From: Cyanobacteria bacterium UBA11370
GTDB taxonomy: Bacteria > Cyanobacteriota > Cyanobacteriia > Cyanobacteriales > Coleofasciculaceae
DNA: 7,583 bases
Direction of reading: 5' to 3'
Assembly (NCBI GenBank): GCA_003486645.1
Contig: DNGI01000266.1
Coordinates: 1-7,583, forward strand
Position 1 is the stretch's first letter, and each line of letters opens with the position of its first letter. This document shows positions 1 to 5,761 of the stretch, one piece after another. The notes under the pieces were generated by a model. The model saw nothing but the letters and a program-made list of their open reading frames with translations. It made no database searches and was not told the origin of the DNA. The translations under genes and the position numbers were made by a program.

Positions 1-861
1 GATTTTGCTTTTAAACGAATCTTTGGTTCAGAACAAAACAAAGACATTCTGATCAGTTTCCTTAATGGTATCCTCTACGAAGGCAACTCTGTTATTGAAG
101 ATTTAGATATCCTCAATCCTTATCAAGCTCCCAGAATTAGAGGAGTTAAAGACACTTACTTAGATGTCAAAGCCATCCTTAATAATGAACAAACCGTTAT
201 TATTGAAATGCAGGTGTTAAATCTAGAAGGATTTGAAAAGCGGATTCTCTATAACGCGGCAAAAGCCTATTCCATGCAACTGGAAATTGGACAAAAATAC
301 ACACTTTTAAATCCTGTAATTGCCTTAACTATTACTGACTTTGAAATGTTTCCAAATTTTGAGAAAGCAATTTCTCGATTTATCCTTAAAGAGCGAGAGT
401 TTTTAATCGATTATCCGATATACGATTTAGAGTTAGTGTTTGTCGAATTACCGAAATTTGCTAAAGAAATAGAGGACGTAGAAACACTCACAGAGCAATG
501 GATATATTTTCTGAACAGTGCAGCGAACGTGAAGGAAGTTCCAGAAAAGATGGGGAGAGTACCGGAAATAAGAAAAGCGTTTGAAGTGGCAAACATAGCA
601 ACGCTGAGTCGAGAGGAATTAGAAGAATTAGAGCAGAAAGAAATTTACATAATGGATCAACGGAATGCAATTAAAAGAGCTGAAAGACTAGCAGCAGAAA
701 GAGCAGGAAGAGAAGCTTTAGCACAAGGATTACAGCAGGGTTCAGAACAAAAAGCTCTAGAAATTGCAACGAGACTTCTCGATCTATTAGATGAAGCAAC
801 TATCAGTCAAATCACAGGATTGAGTTTGGAAGACGTGCAACGGTTGAAGCAGGGAAGATAG
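1..861 (+). CDS. Rpn-family PD-(D/E)XK nuclease / putative transposase, 5' end missing
   Basis: The reading frame is open from base 1, and 286 residues are visible before TAG at 859-861. The first visible residues, DFAFKRIFGSEQNKD, match the usual start of the PDDEXK_2/Rpn family, so only about ten residues should lie outside the window. Likely nuclease-core residues are D55 (in YLDVKA) and E69 with Q71 (in IIEMQ), the spacing expected of the PD-(D/E)XK fold. Residues from about 200 are charged and helical, with a repeated AERAGREALAQG-like stretch. The gene ends in a short module (ATRLLDLLDEATISQITGLSLEDVQRL) often seen at the tail of this family. Rpn proteins are DNA endonucleases; E. coli RpnA promotes RecA-independent recombination. 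Whether this copy is active is inference. An internal ATG at 208 is not the start, because the conserved domain begins upstream of it. Confidence 0.88.
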   Translation, partial: DFAFKRIFGSEQNKDILISFLNGILYEGNSVIEDLDILNPYQAPRIRGVKDTYLDVKAILNNEQTVIIEMQVLNLEGFEKRILYNAAKAYSMQLEIGQKYTLLNPVIALTITDFEMFPNFEKAISRFILKEREFLIDYPIYDLELVFVELPKFAKEIEDVETLTEQWIYFLNSAANVKEVPEKMGRVPEIRKAFEVANIATLSREELEELEQKEIYIMDQRNAIKRAERLAAERAGREALAQGLQQGSEQKALEIATRLLDLLDEATISQITGLSLEDVQRLKQGR

Positions 862-888
862 GATTTTGGGTAAAGTTTTATTCAACTT

Positions 889-942
889 GAGGGGAAGAGG
901 GAAAGGGAGAGGGAGAGAGGGAGAGAGGGGGAGAGGGAGAAA
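889..942. repeat. 54-nt uninterrupted purine tract (GA-rich)
   Basis: Every base from 889 to 942 is A or G, arranged as irregular GGGAGA/GGGAGAGA units. It lies between the converging Rpn and Uma2 genes, 28 nt after the Rpn stop codon. Such tracts can form triplex DNA or vary by slippage; that role is inference. Similar G/A-rich intergenic tracts are common in filamentous cyanobacteria. Confidence 0.8.
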
Positions 943-991
943 CTATTATGTTTTTTGAATGTAAGTTGAGATTAGTATATTTATTAGACTT

Positions 992-1585
992 CTAAACATT
1001 TAAAATTGTTGCCAGGTTAAGAATAAATCCAGGTAATACACATTCTCCTGATAAATTAGGTGGGGTATCTGGAGAAAAAGTTATCGTTTCTACATCTCCA
1101 TTAGAGCGGGAAATTTCCACTAGGGGAGTTTTCGGATCGATTAACCAACCCAATTGCAAACCATTAGCAATGTATTCCCGCATTTTAGCTTGGAGTTGGC
1201 TCAAACTATCACTTTCCGAACGCAATTCAATAATAAAGTCTGGACATAAGGGAGGAAATCTCCGCCGATTTTCCGGAGATAAGGCTTCCCATCTTTCCCG
1301 ACTTACCCAAGAAACATCTGACCCTCGCTGAGAACCATTAGGTAATATAAAAATAGTAGAGGAGTCAAAAACAAATCCTAATTGCGTTTGGCGATTCCAA
1401 ATCACCAAATCGGCGGTTAAACCTGAGTTTCTAATGCCACTTTCTCCACCTGTTGGGGACATAATAATTAATTCTCCTTCAGCGGTTAGTTCAATACGCC
1501 ATTCTTCATTTGCCATGCACAAATCATAGAATTGCTCATTGGTAAGAGCTAGGGTTGGGGGAACATTTAGGATGATAGTTTCCAT
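992..1585 (-). CDS. Uma2 family endonuclease (DUF820, PD-(D/E)XK fold)
   Basis: This 197-residue protein has the normal length for the Uma2 family. Family landmarks appear in order: an N-terminal helix with LTNEQFYDLC; the strand-turn ELIIMSPTGGESG (residues 38-50); SDVSWVS with D90 as the probable metal ligand; PDFIIELRS with E120; and a C-terminal helix leading into GWLIDP (about 144-149). D90 and E120 match the D...E of the restriction-like nuclease fold. Uma2 proteins are extremely numerous in cyanobacteria, and their biological role is largely unknown. The start is the ATG at 1583-1585; no Shine-Dalgarno sequence is visible upstream, which is common in this phylum. The glycoside-hydrolase-like gene lies 88 nt upstream on the same strand, so co-transcription is possible but unproven. 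It converges with the Rpn gene. Confidence 0.9.
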   Translation of the reverse strand: METIILNVPPTLALTNEQFYDLCMANEEWRIELTAEGELIIMSPTGGESGIRNSGLTADLVIWNRQTQLGFVFDSSTIFILPNGSQRGSDVSWVSRERWEALSPENRRRFPPLCPDFIIELRSESDSLSQLQAKMREYIANGLQLGWLIDPKTPLVEISRSNGDVETITFSPDTPPNLSGECVLPGFILNLATILNV

Positions 1586-1621
1586 GGTTGATTAGGGGAA
1601 ATGATTTGTCTCAGGGTGAGT

Positions 1622-1641
1622 TTTAGTTTAGTTTAGTTTAG
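1622..1641. repeat. Four tandem TTTAG pentamers
   Basis: TTTAG is repeated exactly four times in the 88-nt gap between the GH-like and Uma2 genes, directly abutting a HIP1 octamer. It could vary in copy number by slippage. No regulatory role can be assigned. Confidence 0.7.
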
Positions 1642-1649
1642 GCGATCGC
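1642..1649. repeat. HIP1 octamer
   Basis: This is an exact GCGATCGC palindrome, the highly iterated palindrome of cyanobacterial genomes. It supports the taxonomic assignment and has no clear local function. Confidence 0.85.
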
Positions 1650-1673
1650 ACTGTTAATACATCGATTCTTACT

Positions 1674-2900
1674 CTATTTACTTATTGAAATAAACGTTTT
1701 GAGCGAAGCTGCTGCCTCTTCGGGTTTTCCTGATGAAGGAAACAGTAAAACACTCTTGATTTTGGGATTATTAATCAGTTCTTTTAAGCGAGACAATTGT
1801 TTATCTGAAATGGCAACTCCCGCATAATTTTCGGCATAACTTAGCTCTTCCTTAAAATTAGCATCGTTATAGGTTTGAATAAAAACTCGATCCACATTCC
1901 AATTTTGCCAATCTGCCGCAAAATAGCGTTTACTCCAATAAGGATTATGATGGCAAAGGTCAAAACTAACGGCTGGATTTGCTTTCTTTATGTCAGCTCT
2001 CATTTGCTTTACAAAATTAGTTAAGCGGGCGGTGCGATCAACTTTGCCGGGTAATTCAGCGTGATAACCCAAATAATCATCCCACTGAACGGCATCAATT
2101 TTAGGATATTTTTTGACAAACTCTACTGATATTTTCCGGAAAAAGTTTGCCACTTCTGCAACTTCCATATCGAGTACATAGTGATCAATACCAGCATAGG
2201 TTTTATCCACCCCAGGCACAATCCATCGTTTAGTAATTGCCTCATCAAAAATTGGGCTATTTTCATCAAGTTTAATCCCTTTTTCAAAATAGGCGTGAAC
2301 TTGCATTCCCTGCTTGTGCGCCTCATCAATTAACCAATTTAACCATTGCTCTTGAAATTGGTTAGGACAACTTTTATATCCGAATGTTTGTTGCATCACC
2401 TCACTGTTATACATCGTGCAACCATTCCCCCACACTCCTTGAATAATTGTATTAATTCCTTGTTGGCGATAATAACGAACTCGTGAGCGAATTGTTTGTT
2501 CGTTAGCATTATTCGTTGCTTGATACCGACTTAAATAAATGCCTCTAATTTCCTTTTTCTCCCAAGGTGTTTGAGGTGATGGTGATTTCTTGGGAGTTAC
2601 GGGTAAGGGTGAAACTTGTGGATTGATGGTCGGTGTCACAGTCGGACTAACTTGGGGAACAGGCGAATTGGCAACAGCTAAACTCGGTGTTGGTGCTGGC
2701 GGCAAATTAGGAGTGCTTGGTTGTTGATTAATAGGAATAGTTGGTTGTTGATTATTTTGTTGATTATTCTGGAAAAATTGGCTGACATCTAGCTGATCTA
2801 AATGCATAAATCCCCAATAACCAACACCTAACAAAACTAGGATTAATGAAAATGGAATACTCGCACATCCACATCCATTGTTTTCTTTTTTAGGTGGCAT
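1674..2900 (-). CDS. Membrane-anchored glycoside hydrolase family 10-like (GHL10-type) protein
   Basis: The protein has 408 residues. A short basic N-terminus with a CGC motif (C10-C12) precedes one hydrophobic segment (about 15-32), which predicts an N-terminal membrane anchor. Residues 42-112 are a low-complexity Gln/Asn then Pro/Thr/Ser linker. From about 117 the sequence reads as a TIM-barrel domain of the GHL10/DUF4015 type: EIRGIYLSRYQA as the first strand, INTIIQGVWG (149-158), MQVHAYFEKG (199-208), IDAVQWDDYLGY with D274/D275 (268-279), VSFDLCHHNPYW (311-322) and RVFIQTYND (338-346). Related proteins are presumed to cleave polysaccharides or peptidoglycan; the substrate here is unknown, and D274/D275 as catalytic acids is inference. 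The enzyme domain should face the periplasm. The start is the ATG at 2898-2900, with no visible Shine-Dalgarno sequence. It diverges from the VWA gene. Confidence 0.75.
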   Translation of the reverse strand: MPPKKENNGCGCASIPFSLILVLLGVGYWGFMHLDQLDVSQFFQNNQQNNQQPTIPINQQPSTPNLPPAPTPSLAVANSPVPQVSPTVTPTINPQVSPLPVTPKKSPSPQTPWEKKEIRGIYLSRYQATNNANEQTIRSRVRYYRQQGINTIIQGVWGNGCTMYNSEVMQQTFGYKSCPNQFQEQWLNWLIDEAHKQGMQVHAYFEKGIKLDENSPIFDEAITKRWIVPGVDKTYAGIDHYVLDMEVAEVANFFRKISVEFVKKYPKIDAVQWDDYLGYHAELPGKVDRTARLTNFVKQMRADIKKANPAVSFDLCHHNPYWSKRYFAADWQNWNVDRVFIQTYNDANFKEELSYAENYAGVAISDKQLSRLKELINNPKIKSVLLFPSSGKPEEAAASLKTFISISK

Positions 2901-2973
2901 GGTAACAACGCGTGATTATTCAACGATGATAGCAATTCTGTTTACTTGATAGGAGCTTACCTGTCGTCTAGCC

Positions 2974-2996
2974 ATCAGCAGTCAGCTATCAGCAAT
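2974..2996. repeat. Degenerate ATCAGC/GTCAGC short repeat
   Basis: ATCAGC, GTCAGC and ATCAGC occur in close succession. This resembles the intergenic AGTCAGCTATCAGC-type repeats seen in many cyanobacterial genomes, a family resemblance from memory. Confidence 0.45.
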
Positions 2997-3036
2997 CCGT
3001 ACAATATGAATTGCGGAACTTGGGTGAGTGGCAAGA

Positions 3037-3066
3037 AGTCAGAATTTAGGAGTCACGAGTCAGAAG
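3037..3066. repeat. Degenerate AGTCA repeat
   Basis: AGTCAGAA, GAGTCAC and GAGTCAGAA lie within 30 nt, another short intergenic repeat patch of the type scattered through filamentous cyanobacteria. No function is apparent. Confidence 0.45.
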
Positions 3067-3079
3067 GGGAAATACAATG

Positions 3080-3160
3080 TGTAACGTTTAGCCATTTAAC
3101 TTTACATACGAGTGTAATGCGTTAGCTTATCTCTGTACTTGTTGTTACATTTTTTGTAAC
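3080..3160. promoter_or_regulatory. Cluster of TTACA/TGTAA elements forming two inverted repeats
   Basis: TGTAA occurs at 3080-3084, 3113-3117 and 3155-3159; its complement TTACA occurs at 3102-3106 and 3145-3149. Two pairs form inverted repeats: TTACA-N6-TGTAA (3102-3117) and GTTACA-N5-TGTAAC (3144-3160). The second overlaps the right half of the proposed NtcA site. Such symmetry suits a dimeric regulator, but none can be named with confidence. Confidence 0.4.
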
Positions 3161-3177
3161 TGAACTATCAATAGGCT
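3134..3177 (+). promoter_or_regulatory. Probable NtcA-activated promoter of the VWA gene
   Basis: TGTACTTGTTGTTACA at 3134-3149 fits the extended NtcA consensus TGTA-N8-TACA exactly. After 23 nt comes TAGGCT (3172-3177), which fits the TAN3T -10 form. This is the class II NtcA promoter architecture (site centred near -41, 22-23 nt to the -10 box), predicting transcription start near 3182-3184 and a leader of about 50 nt. NtcA is the 2-oxoglutarate-responsive global nitrogen regulator of cyanobacteria. An alternative sigma-70 reading (TTGTTA at 3142-3147, TATCAA at 3166-3171, 18-nt spacer) overlaps and cannot be excluded. Confidence 0.5.
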
Positions 3178-3233
3178 AAATTTAGTTTAAATTATCCCCA
3201 AATGGGGTTTTGTAAATAAATTCATTAAAACCG

Positions 3234-4343
3234 ATGCTGAAACTCACTCGAATTTTAGGCGTTACAGCCCTAACCTTGAGCCTCTTGTCTTTTCCTACCC
3301 AAGCATGGGCTAAAGCGAAAATTCAAATGGCTATCCTTTTAGATTCTAGCAATAGCATGGATGGATTGATTGACCAAGCTCGGACTCAAATTTGGCAAAT
3401 TGTTAATTATTTAACTCAAGTCACTAAAGATGGCGAAGTCCCCGAATTAGAAGTGGCTCTCTACCATTATGGTAACGATAGTTTACCCTCCTCGGAAGGT
3501 TTTGTCAGACTTTTAACGGGATTTACGCCTGAATTAGATGTCGTCTCGGAAAAACTATTTAGTATCAAAACCAATGGTGGTCAAGAATATGCAGGTTGGG
3601 CAATTCGTTCCGCTATGCAACAATTAAACTGGAGTCAAGATAAAGCCGATTTTCGGGTTATTATTATTGCTGGGAATGAACCCTTCGATCAAGGCCCAAT
3701 CGTTTGGAGAGAAGCTGTCAATCTTGCTGTTGATGAAGATATTCTCGTTAATACAATCTACTGTGGTTCAGCGGAAAGTGACGAGCGACAACTTTGGGCA
3801 TCAGGTGCTGCTTTAGCGCAAGGGAGTCACTTCAATATTAACCAAAACGAAGAAGTTGTGTTTATTGAGTCTCCGTATGATCAAGAAATTACTACTTGGA
3901 ATGCTTTACTCAATGAAACTTACATTCCCTATGGTACAGAAGGAGAAATAGGGCAACAACGTCAGGCTATTGAAGATAGTAATGCTGGCACACGTGGCTT
4001 TGCGCGAGGTGCATCTAAAGCGTCTGAATATTATAATAATGCTTCTTGGGATTTAATTGATGCTCTTGATGAAGGAGTAGTAGCTATTGAGGATTTATCC
4101 GATCAGGATCTACCGGAAGTTATGCAGAGTATGACTTTAGCCCAAAGGCAAGAGTATATAGAAACTAAGAAAAATGAAAGAGAAAGAATTCAAGAAATGA
4201 TCCGTGACTTATATCAAAAGCGTACTGAATATATTGAACAACAGCGCCAAGCTAGTGCCAATAGCAGCGAAAATACTCTCGATTCTGTTATTATTCAAAG
4301 CCTCCGCCAGCAATTAGCAGATAAAGGATTTAAGTTTCAGTAG
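3234..4343 (+). CDS. Exported von Willebrand factor type A domain protein
   Basis: The 369-residue protein starts with a clear Sec signal peptide: basic LKLTR, a hydrophobic core, then PTQAWA, with cleavage probably after A26. The VWA domain follows at once. IQMAILLDSSNSMDG supplies the DxSxS metal-ion-dependent adhesion site (D37, S39, S41). TNGGQEYAGWAI (113-124) occupies the second MIDAS loop, and FRVIIIAGNEPFDQG (140-154) the strand that in classical VWA domains ends in a DG; here it is N148-E149. Residues 301-340 are highly charged and predicted coiled coil (TLAQRQEYIE to YIEQQRQ). The mature protein should be periplasmic or extracellular, binding a divalent metal and probably a protein partner; no specific function is known to me. 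The start ATG at 3234 gives the complete signal peptide, although no Shine-Dalgarno sequence is visible. It converges with recR. Confidence 0.82.
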   Translation: MLKLTRILGVTALTLSLLSFPTQAWAKAKIQMAILLDSSNSMDGLIDQARTQIWQIVNYLTQVTKDGEVPELEVALYHYGNDSLPSSEGFVRLLTGFTPELDVVSEKLFSIKTNGGQEYAGWAIRSAMQQLNWSQDKADFRVIIIAGNEPFDQGPIVWREAVNLAVDEDILVNTIYCGSAESDERQLWASGAALAQGSHFNINQNEEVVFIESPYDQEITTWNALLNETYIPYGTEGEIGQQRQAIEDSNAGTRGFARGASKASEYYNNASWDLIDALDEGVVAIEDLSDQDLPEVMQSMTLAQRQEYIETKKNERERIQEMIRDLYQKRTEYIEQQRQASANSSENTLDSVIIQSLRQQLADKGFKFQ

Positions 4344-4351
4344 TTTATTGG

Positions 4352-4379
4352 TCATTGGTCATTAGTCATTGGTCATTAG
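4352..4379. repeat. Four tandem TCATTRG heptamers
   Basis: TCATTGG, TCATTAG, TCATTGG and TCATTAG follow one another exactly, with a partial unit (TTTATTGG) just upstream and TCAAATC after. This is the short tandemly repeated heptamer type well known in filamentous cyanobacteria. It fills almost all of the 44-nt gap between the converging VWA and recR stop codons. No intrinsic terminator is visible here. Confidence 0.85.
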
Positions 4380-4387
4380 TCAAATCC

Positions 4388-4984
4388 CTAATCCAACTCT
4401 CGTCGTCCTTCCAAAGCCCGTGCTAAAGTTACTTCATCGGCATATTCCAAATCTCCACCCATAGGTAAACCAAATGCAATTCGAGTGACTTTAGTAAACG
4501 GCTTAAGTAATTGACCAATATACAGTGTGGTTGTCTCTCCTTCTACACTCGGACTAATTGCCATAATGACTTCTTTAATCGTTCCTTGACTAACCCGACG
4601 CACTAATTGTTGAATATGCAATTGATCAGGACCAATTCCTTCCATTGGGGAAATGACACCCCCCAAAACGTGATATTTTCCGTGATACTCGCGGGTTTTT
4701 TCTAAGGCAATTACGTCACGGGAATCTGCGACCACACAGATGGTACTATTATCTCGATTGGAGTTACGGCAAATTTCACATACGGGTTCAGCCGAAAGGT
4801 GAAAGCAGGTTTGACATAACCCAACTTGTTTTTTCGCCTCCACTAAGGCTTGAGCGAGGGCTTTGACTTCTTCCTCAGAGCGTTTGATAATATGTAGAGC
4901 CAGCCGTTGGGCGGTTTTAGGGCCAACTCCCGGTAAATGTTGCAATTGCTCGATCAGACGTGCAAGGGGGCGTGTGTAAACCGT
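4388..4984 (-). CDS. recR: Recombination mediator protein RecR, apparent ACG start
   Basis: RecR acts with RecF and RecO to load RecA on single-stranded gaps. All family parts are present: the helix-hairpin-helix [20 protein letters not shown]; a C4 zinc finger (CQTC...CEIC); a Toprim domain beginning [46 protein letters not shown]; and the terminal [26 protein letters not shown]. Starting at the first usual start codon (TTG at 4943-4945) would give only 185 residues and cut off the conserved N-terminal helix. The same frame continues upstream as [12 protein letters not shown], the standard RecR N-terminus, preceded by ACG (4982-4984) where other RecR proteins have the initiator. Between the in-frame TGA at 5012-5014 and 4945 there is no ATG, GTG or TTG. 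With ACG the protein has 199 codons including the stop (198 residues), the normal RecR length. Confidence 0.93.
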   Translation of the reverse strand, partial: TVYTRPLARLIEQLQHLPGVGPKTAQRLALHIIKRSEEEVKALAQALVEAKKQVGLCQTCFHLSAEPVCEICRNSNRDNSTICVVADSRDVIALEKTREYHGKYHVLGGVISPMEGIGPDQLHIQQLVRRVSQGTIKEVIMAISPSVEGETTTLYIGQLLKPFTKVTRIAFGLPMGGDLEYADEVTLARALEGRRELD

Positions 4985-4990
4985 GGTTTT

Positions 4991-4996
4991 CTCTCC
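4991..4996 (-). promoter_or_regulatory. Shine-Dalgarno sequence deciding the recR start
   Basis: GGAGAG on the minus strand lies 6 nt (AAAACC) before the ACG at 4984, an ideal spacing. Relative to the TTG at 4945 it is 45 nt away, so it supports initiation at or next to the ACG. Confidence 0.6.
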
Positions 4997-5091
4997 AAAG
5001 GTTATTCTCCATCAATTATGATGGCACTTTGATCGAGTAATGTGTGAAGCGTTAGTAAATTTTGTTGAGTAAGGGTGTGCGCTAGTGGTTT

Positions 5092-5099
5092 GCGATCGC
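5092..5099. repeat. HIP1 octamer
   Basis: This is an exact GCGATCGC in the recR-upstream intergenic region, one of two within 75 nt. Confidence 0.85.
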
Positions 5100-5157
5100 A
5101 CCTCCTCAGCTTCTGATCTTTTGTGTTGGGGCGATGAGGATCAATTTCAGGGATAAG

Positions 5158-5165
5158 GCGATCGC
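5158..5165. repeat. HIP1 octamer
   Basis: This is an exact GCGATCGC, the second in the recR-upstream intergenic region. Confidence 0.85.
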
Positions 5166-5275
5166 TTCTCGGTTTAGGTTTTCTATTCTCAATTAGACTC
5201 GCTGAAACTAAGGAAAGAAAGCTAGAGATAAAGCCTGTTCTAACTAAAATCCAAAATGGTATAAACTTCTCATTG

Positions 5276-5323
5276 AGTCGTCTTTAGACGACTTTAGCTA
5301 TTAGGCAGTGGTTTTAACCACTG
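5276..5323. repeat. Twin-hairpin extragenic palindromic element
   Basis: Two perfect inverted repeats of identical design stand 12 nt apart. The first is AGTCGTCT-TT-AGACGACT (5276-5293); the second is CAGTGGTT-TT-AACCACTG (5306-5323). Each has 8-bp arms and a 2-nt centre, and the linker reads TTAGCTATTAGG with one base before it. From memory, similar double palindromes with a GCTATTAG-like linker recur between genes in filamentous cyanobacteria; that needs a search. Neither hairpin is followed by a T run, so they are poor intrinsic terminators. A GTG at 5308 would open a 73-codon frame on the plus strand, but it starts inside the second hairpin and is not credible. Confidence 0.7.
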
Positions 5324-5441
5324 ACGGATTGGTGCAAGTGGTGGAAGATAAGAATTACAGTTCAGAACTTACGCAAACTGCTCATTTAAACGCTAATCTA
5401 GGAGTAGGATGGGTACTGCTTACTTTGAATCCAATACTAGC
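5324..5441. other. Unassigned intergenic stretch downstream of the FecR-like gene
   Basis: These 118 nt separate the twin hairpin from the FecR-like stop codon. No gene, terminator or clear repeat is visible. The string CAGAACTTACGCAA (5363-5376) resembles sequences I have seen near cyanobacterial insertion-element ends, so a transposon remnant is possible but unsupported by any inverted-repeat pair here. Confidence 0.3.
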
Positions 5442-5759
5442 TCATCGCGGTGGAGAACAGGTACTTGCCACACCCCAAGGTATGCCATCATCCGGTACAG
5501 CCCAAGTACTTGTGTCAGATGTACACTGAATAACAGCTTTCGACCCTCGTTGGACTTTCAGCAGATCCCCAAAATAAAGATTTTCATCCTTCCTTGCTAG
5601 GCGGTAGTTTGATGTTCCTTGCTTGAGTTCCACTGTACCTCTAGCTTCGATCAGTCGAGCGATAACAGCCGAAGAGTTTCTTTGGGCTAGTAAAGTCCCA
5701 CCGTTTAAGGTTGCTAACATTAGGGTCAGCATGATGGGAATGGAGGCTCTAGATTTCAT
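5442..5759 (-). CDS. Small secreted FecR-like domain protein, possibly C-terminally truncated
   Basis: The 105-residue product begins with a signal peptide (MKSRASIPIMLTLMLATLNGG, cleavage probably near LLA-Q, residue 25). The rest resembles the FecR fold: ARGTVELKQG (39-48), then LYFGDLLKVQRGSKAVIQC (61-79), the G-TV-L / GD-L / GS-A pattern of that domain, followed by a VPDDGIPWGVAST stretch. C79 and C101 could form a disulfide. ATG at 5757-5759 is chosen over the in-frame TTG at 5763-5765 because AAGGAG (5767-5772) sits 7 nt before the ATG. The gene follows the TPR-membrane gene by 2 nt, so they are almost certainly one operon. In cyanobacteria I recall related domains beside TPR and CHAT-domain genes, but no CHAT gene is present. 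The abrupt end at CSPPR just before repeat-rich DNA may reflect truncation. Specific function unknown. Confidence 0.68.
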   Translation of the reverse strand: MKSRASIPIMLTLMLATLNGGTLLAQRNSSAVIARLIEARGTVELKQGTSNYRLARKDENLYFGDLLKVQRGSKAVIQCTSDTSTWAVPDDGIPWGVASTCSPPR

Positions 5760-5761
5760 AG

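Larger units (their letters stand above)
2901..3233. other. Divergent intergenic region between the GH-like and VWA genes
   Basis: This 333-nt region has no convincing gene on either strand. From left to right it holds a possible -10 element for the leftward gene (TATCAT on the minus strand, 2926-2931, no good -35), two patches of degenerate short repeats, a cluster of TTACA/TGTAA elements, and a likely NtcA-type promoter. Near the VWA start is a small CCCCA-AA-TGGGG inverted repeat (3196-3207) that would fall in the 5' leader. Confidence 0.6.
5002..5283 (-). other. Stop-free 94-codon frame without a usual start codon, upstream of recR
   Basis: On the minus strand the frame runs from AGA (5281-5283, just after a TAA) to TAA at 5002-5004, 17 nt before the recR start. 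It contains no ATG, GTG or TTG. The hypothetical translation has a hydrophobic part (FIPFWILVRTGFISSFLSLV), a basic Pro-rich part around two HIP1 sites, and a Leu-rich end ([20 protein letters not shown]). I do not recognise it. It may be a decayed gene or a chance open frame; I lean slightly to chance. Confidence 0.2.

Noticed and set aside
411..670. Two minus-strand open frames of about 60 codons
   Set aside because: They lie antisense inside the Rpn gene, whose own frame has clear family motifs.
2123..2329. 68-codon minus-strand frame
   Set aside because: It is an out-of-frame overlap within the GHL10-like gene with no recognisable features.
4352..4379. CRISPR-like array
   Set aside because: The units are direct 7-mers without spacers; no repeat-spacer structure or cas gene is present in the window.
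4388..4945. TTG at 4945 as the recR start
   Set aside because: It removes the conserved N-terminal helix and has no nearby Shine-Dalgarno sequence; the frame upstream is perfectly RecR-like.
4960..5020. Frameshift in recR at the GGGGG run (4966-4970), linking to an ATG in another frame
   Set aside because: The alternative frame from that ATG encodes a sequence unlike RecR, while the uninterrupted frame encodes the exact expected N-terminus.
5276..5323. Twin hairpins as intrinsic terminators
   Set aside because: Neither stem is followed by a T run on either strand.
5308..5600. Two overlapping plus-strand frames of 73 and 63 codons
   Set aside because: The first starts at a GTG inside a perfect hairpin; both run antisense into the FecR-like gene, which has a signal peptide, domain pattern and strong Shine-Dalgarno sequence.
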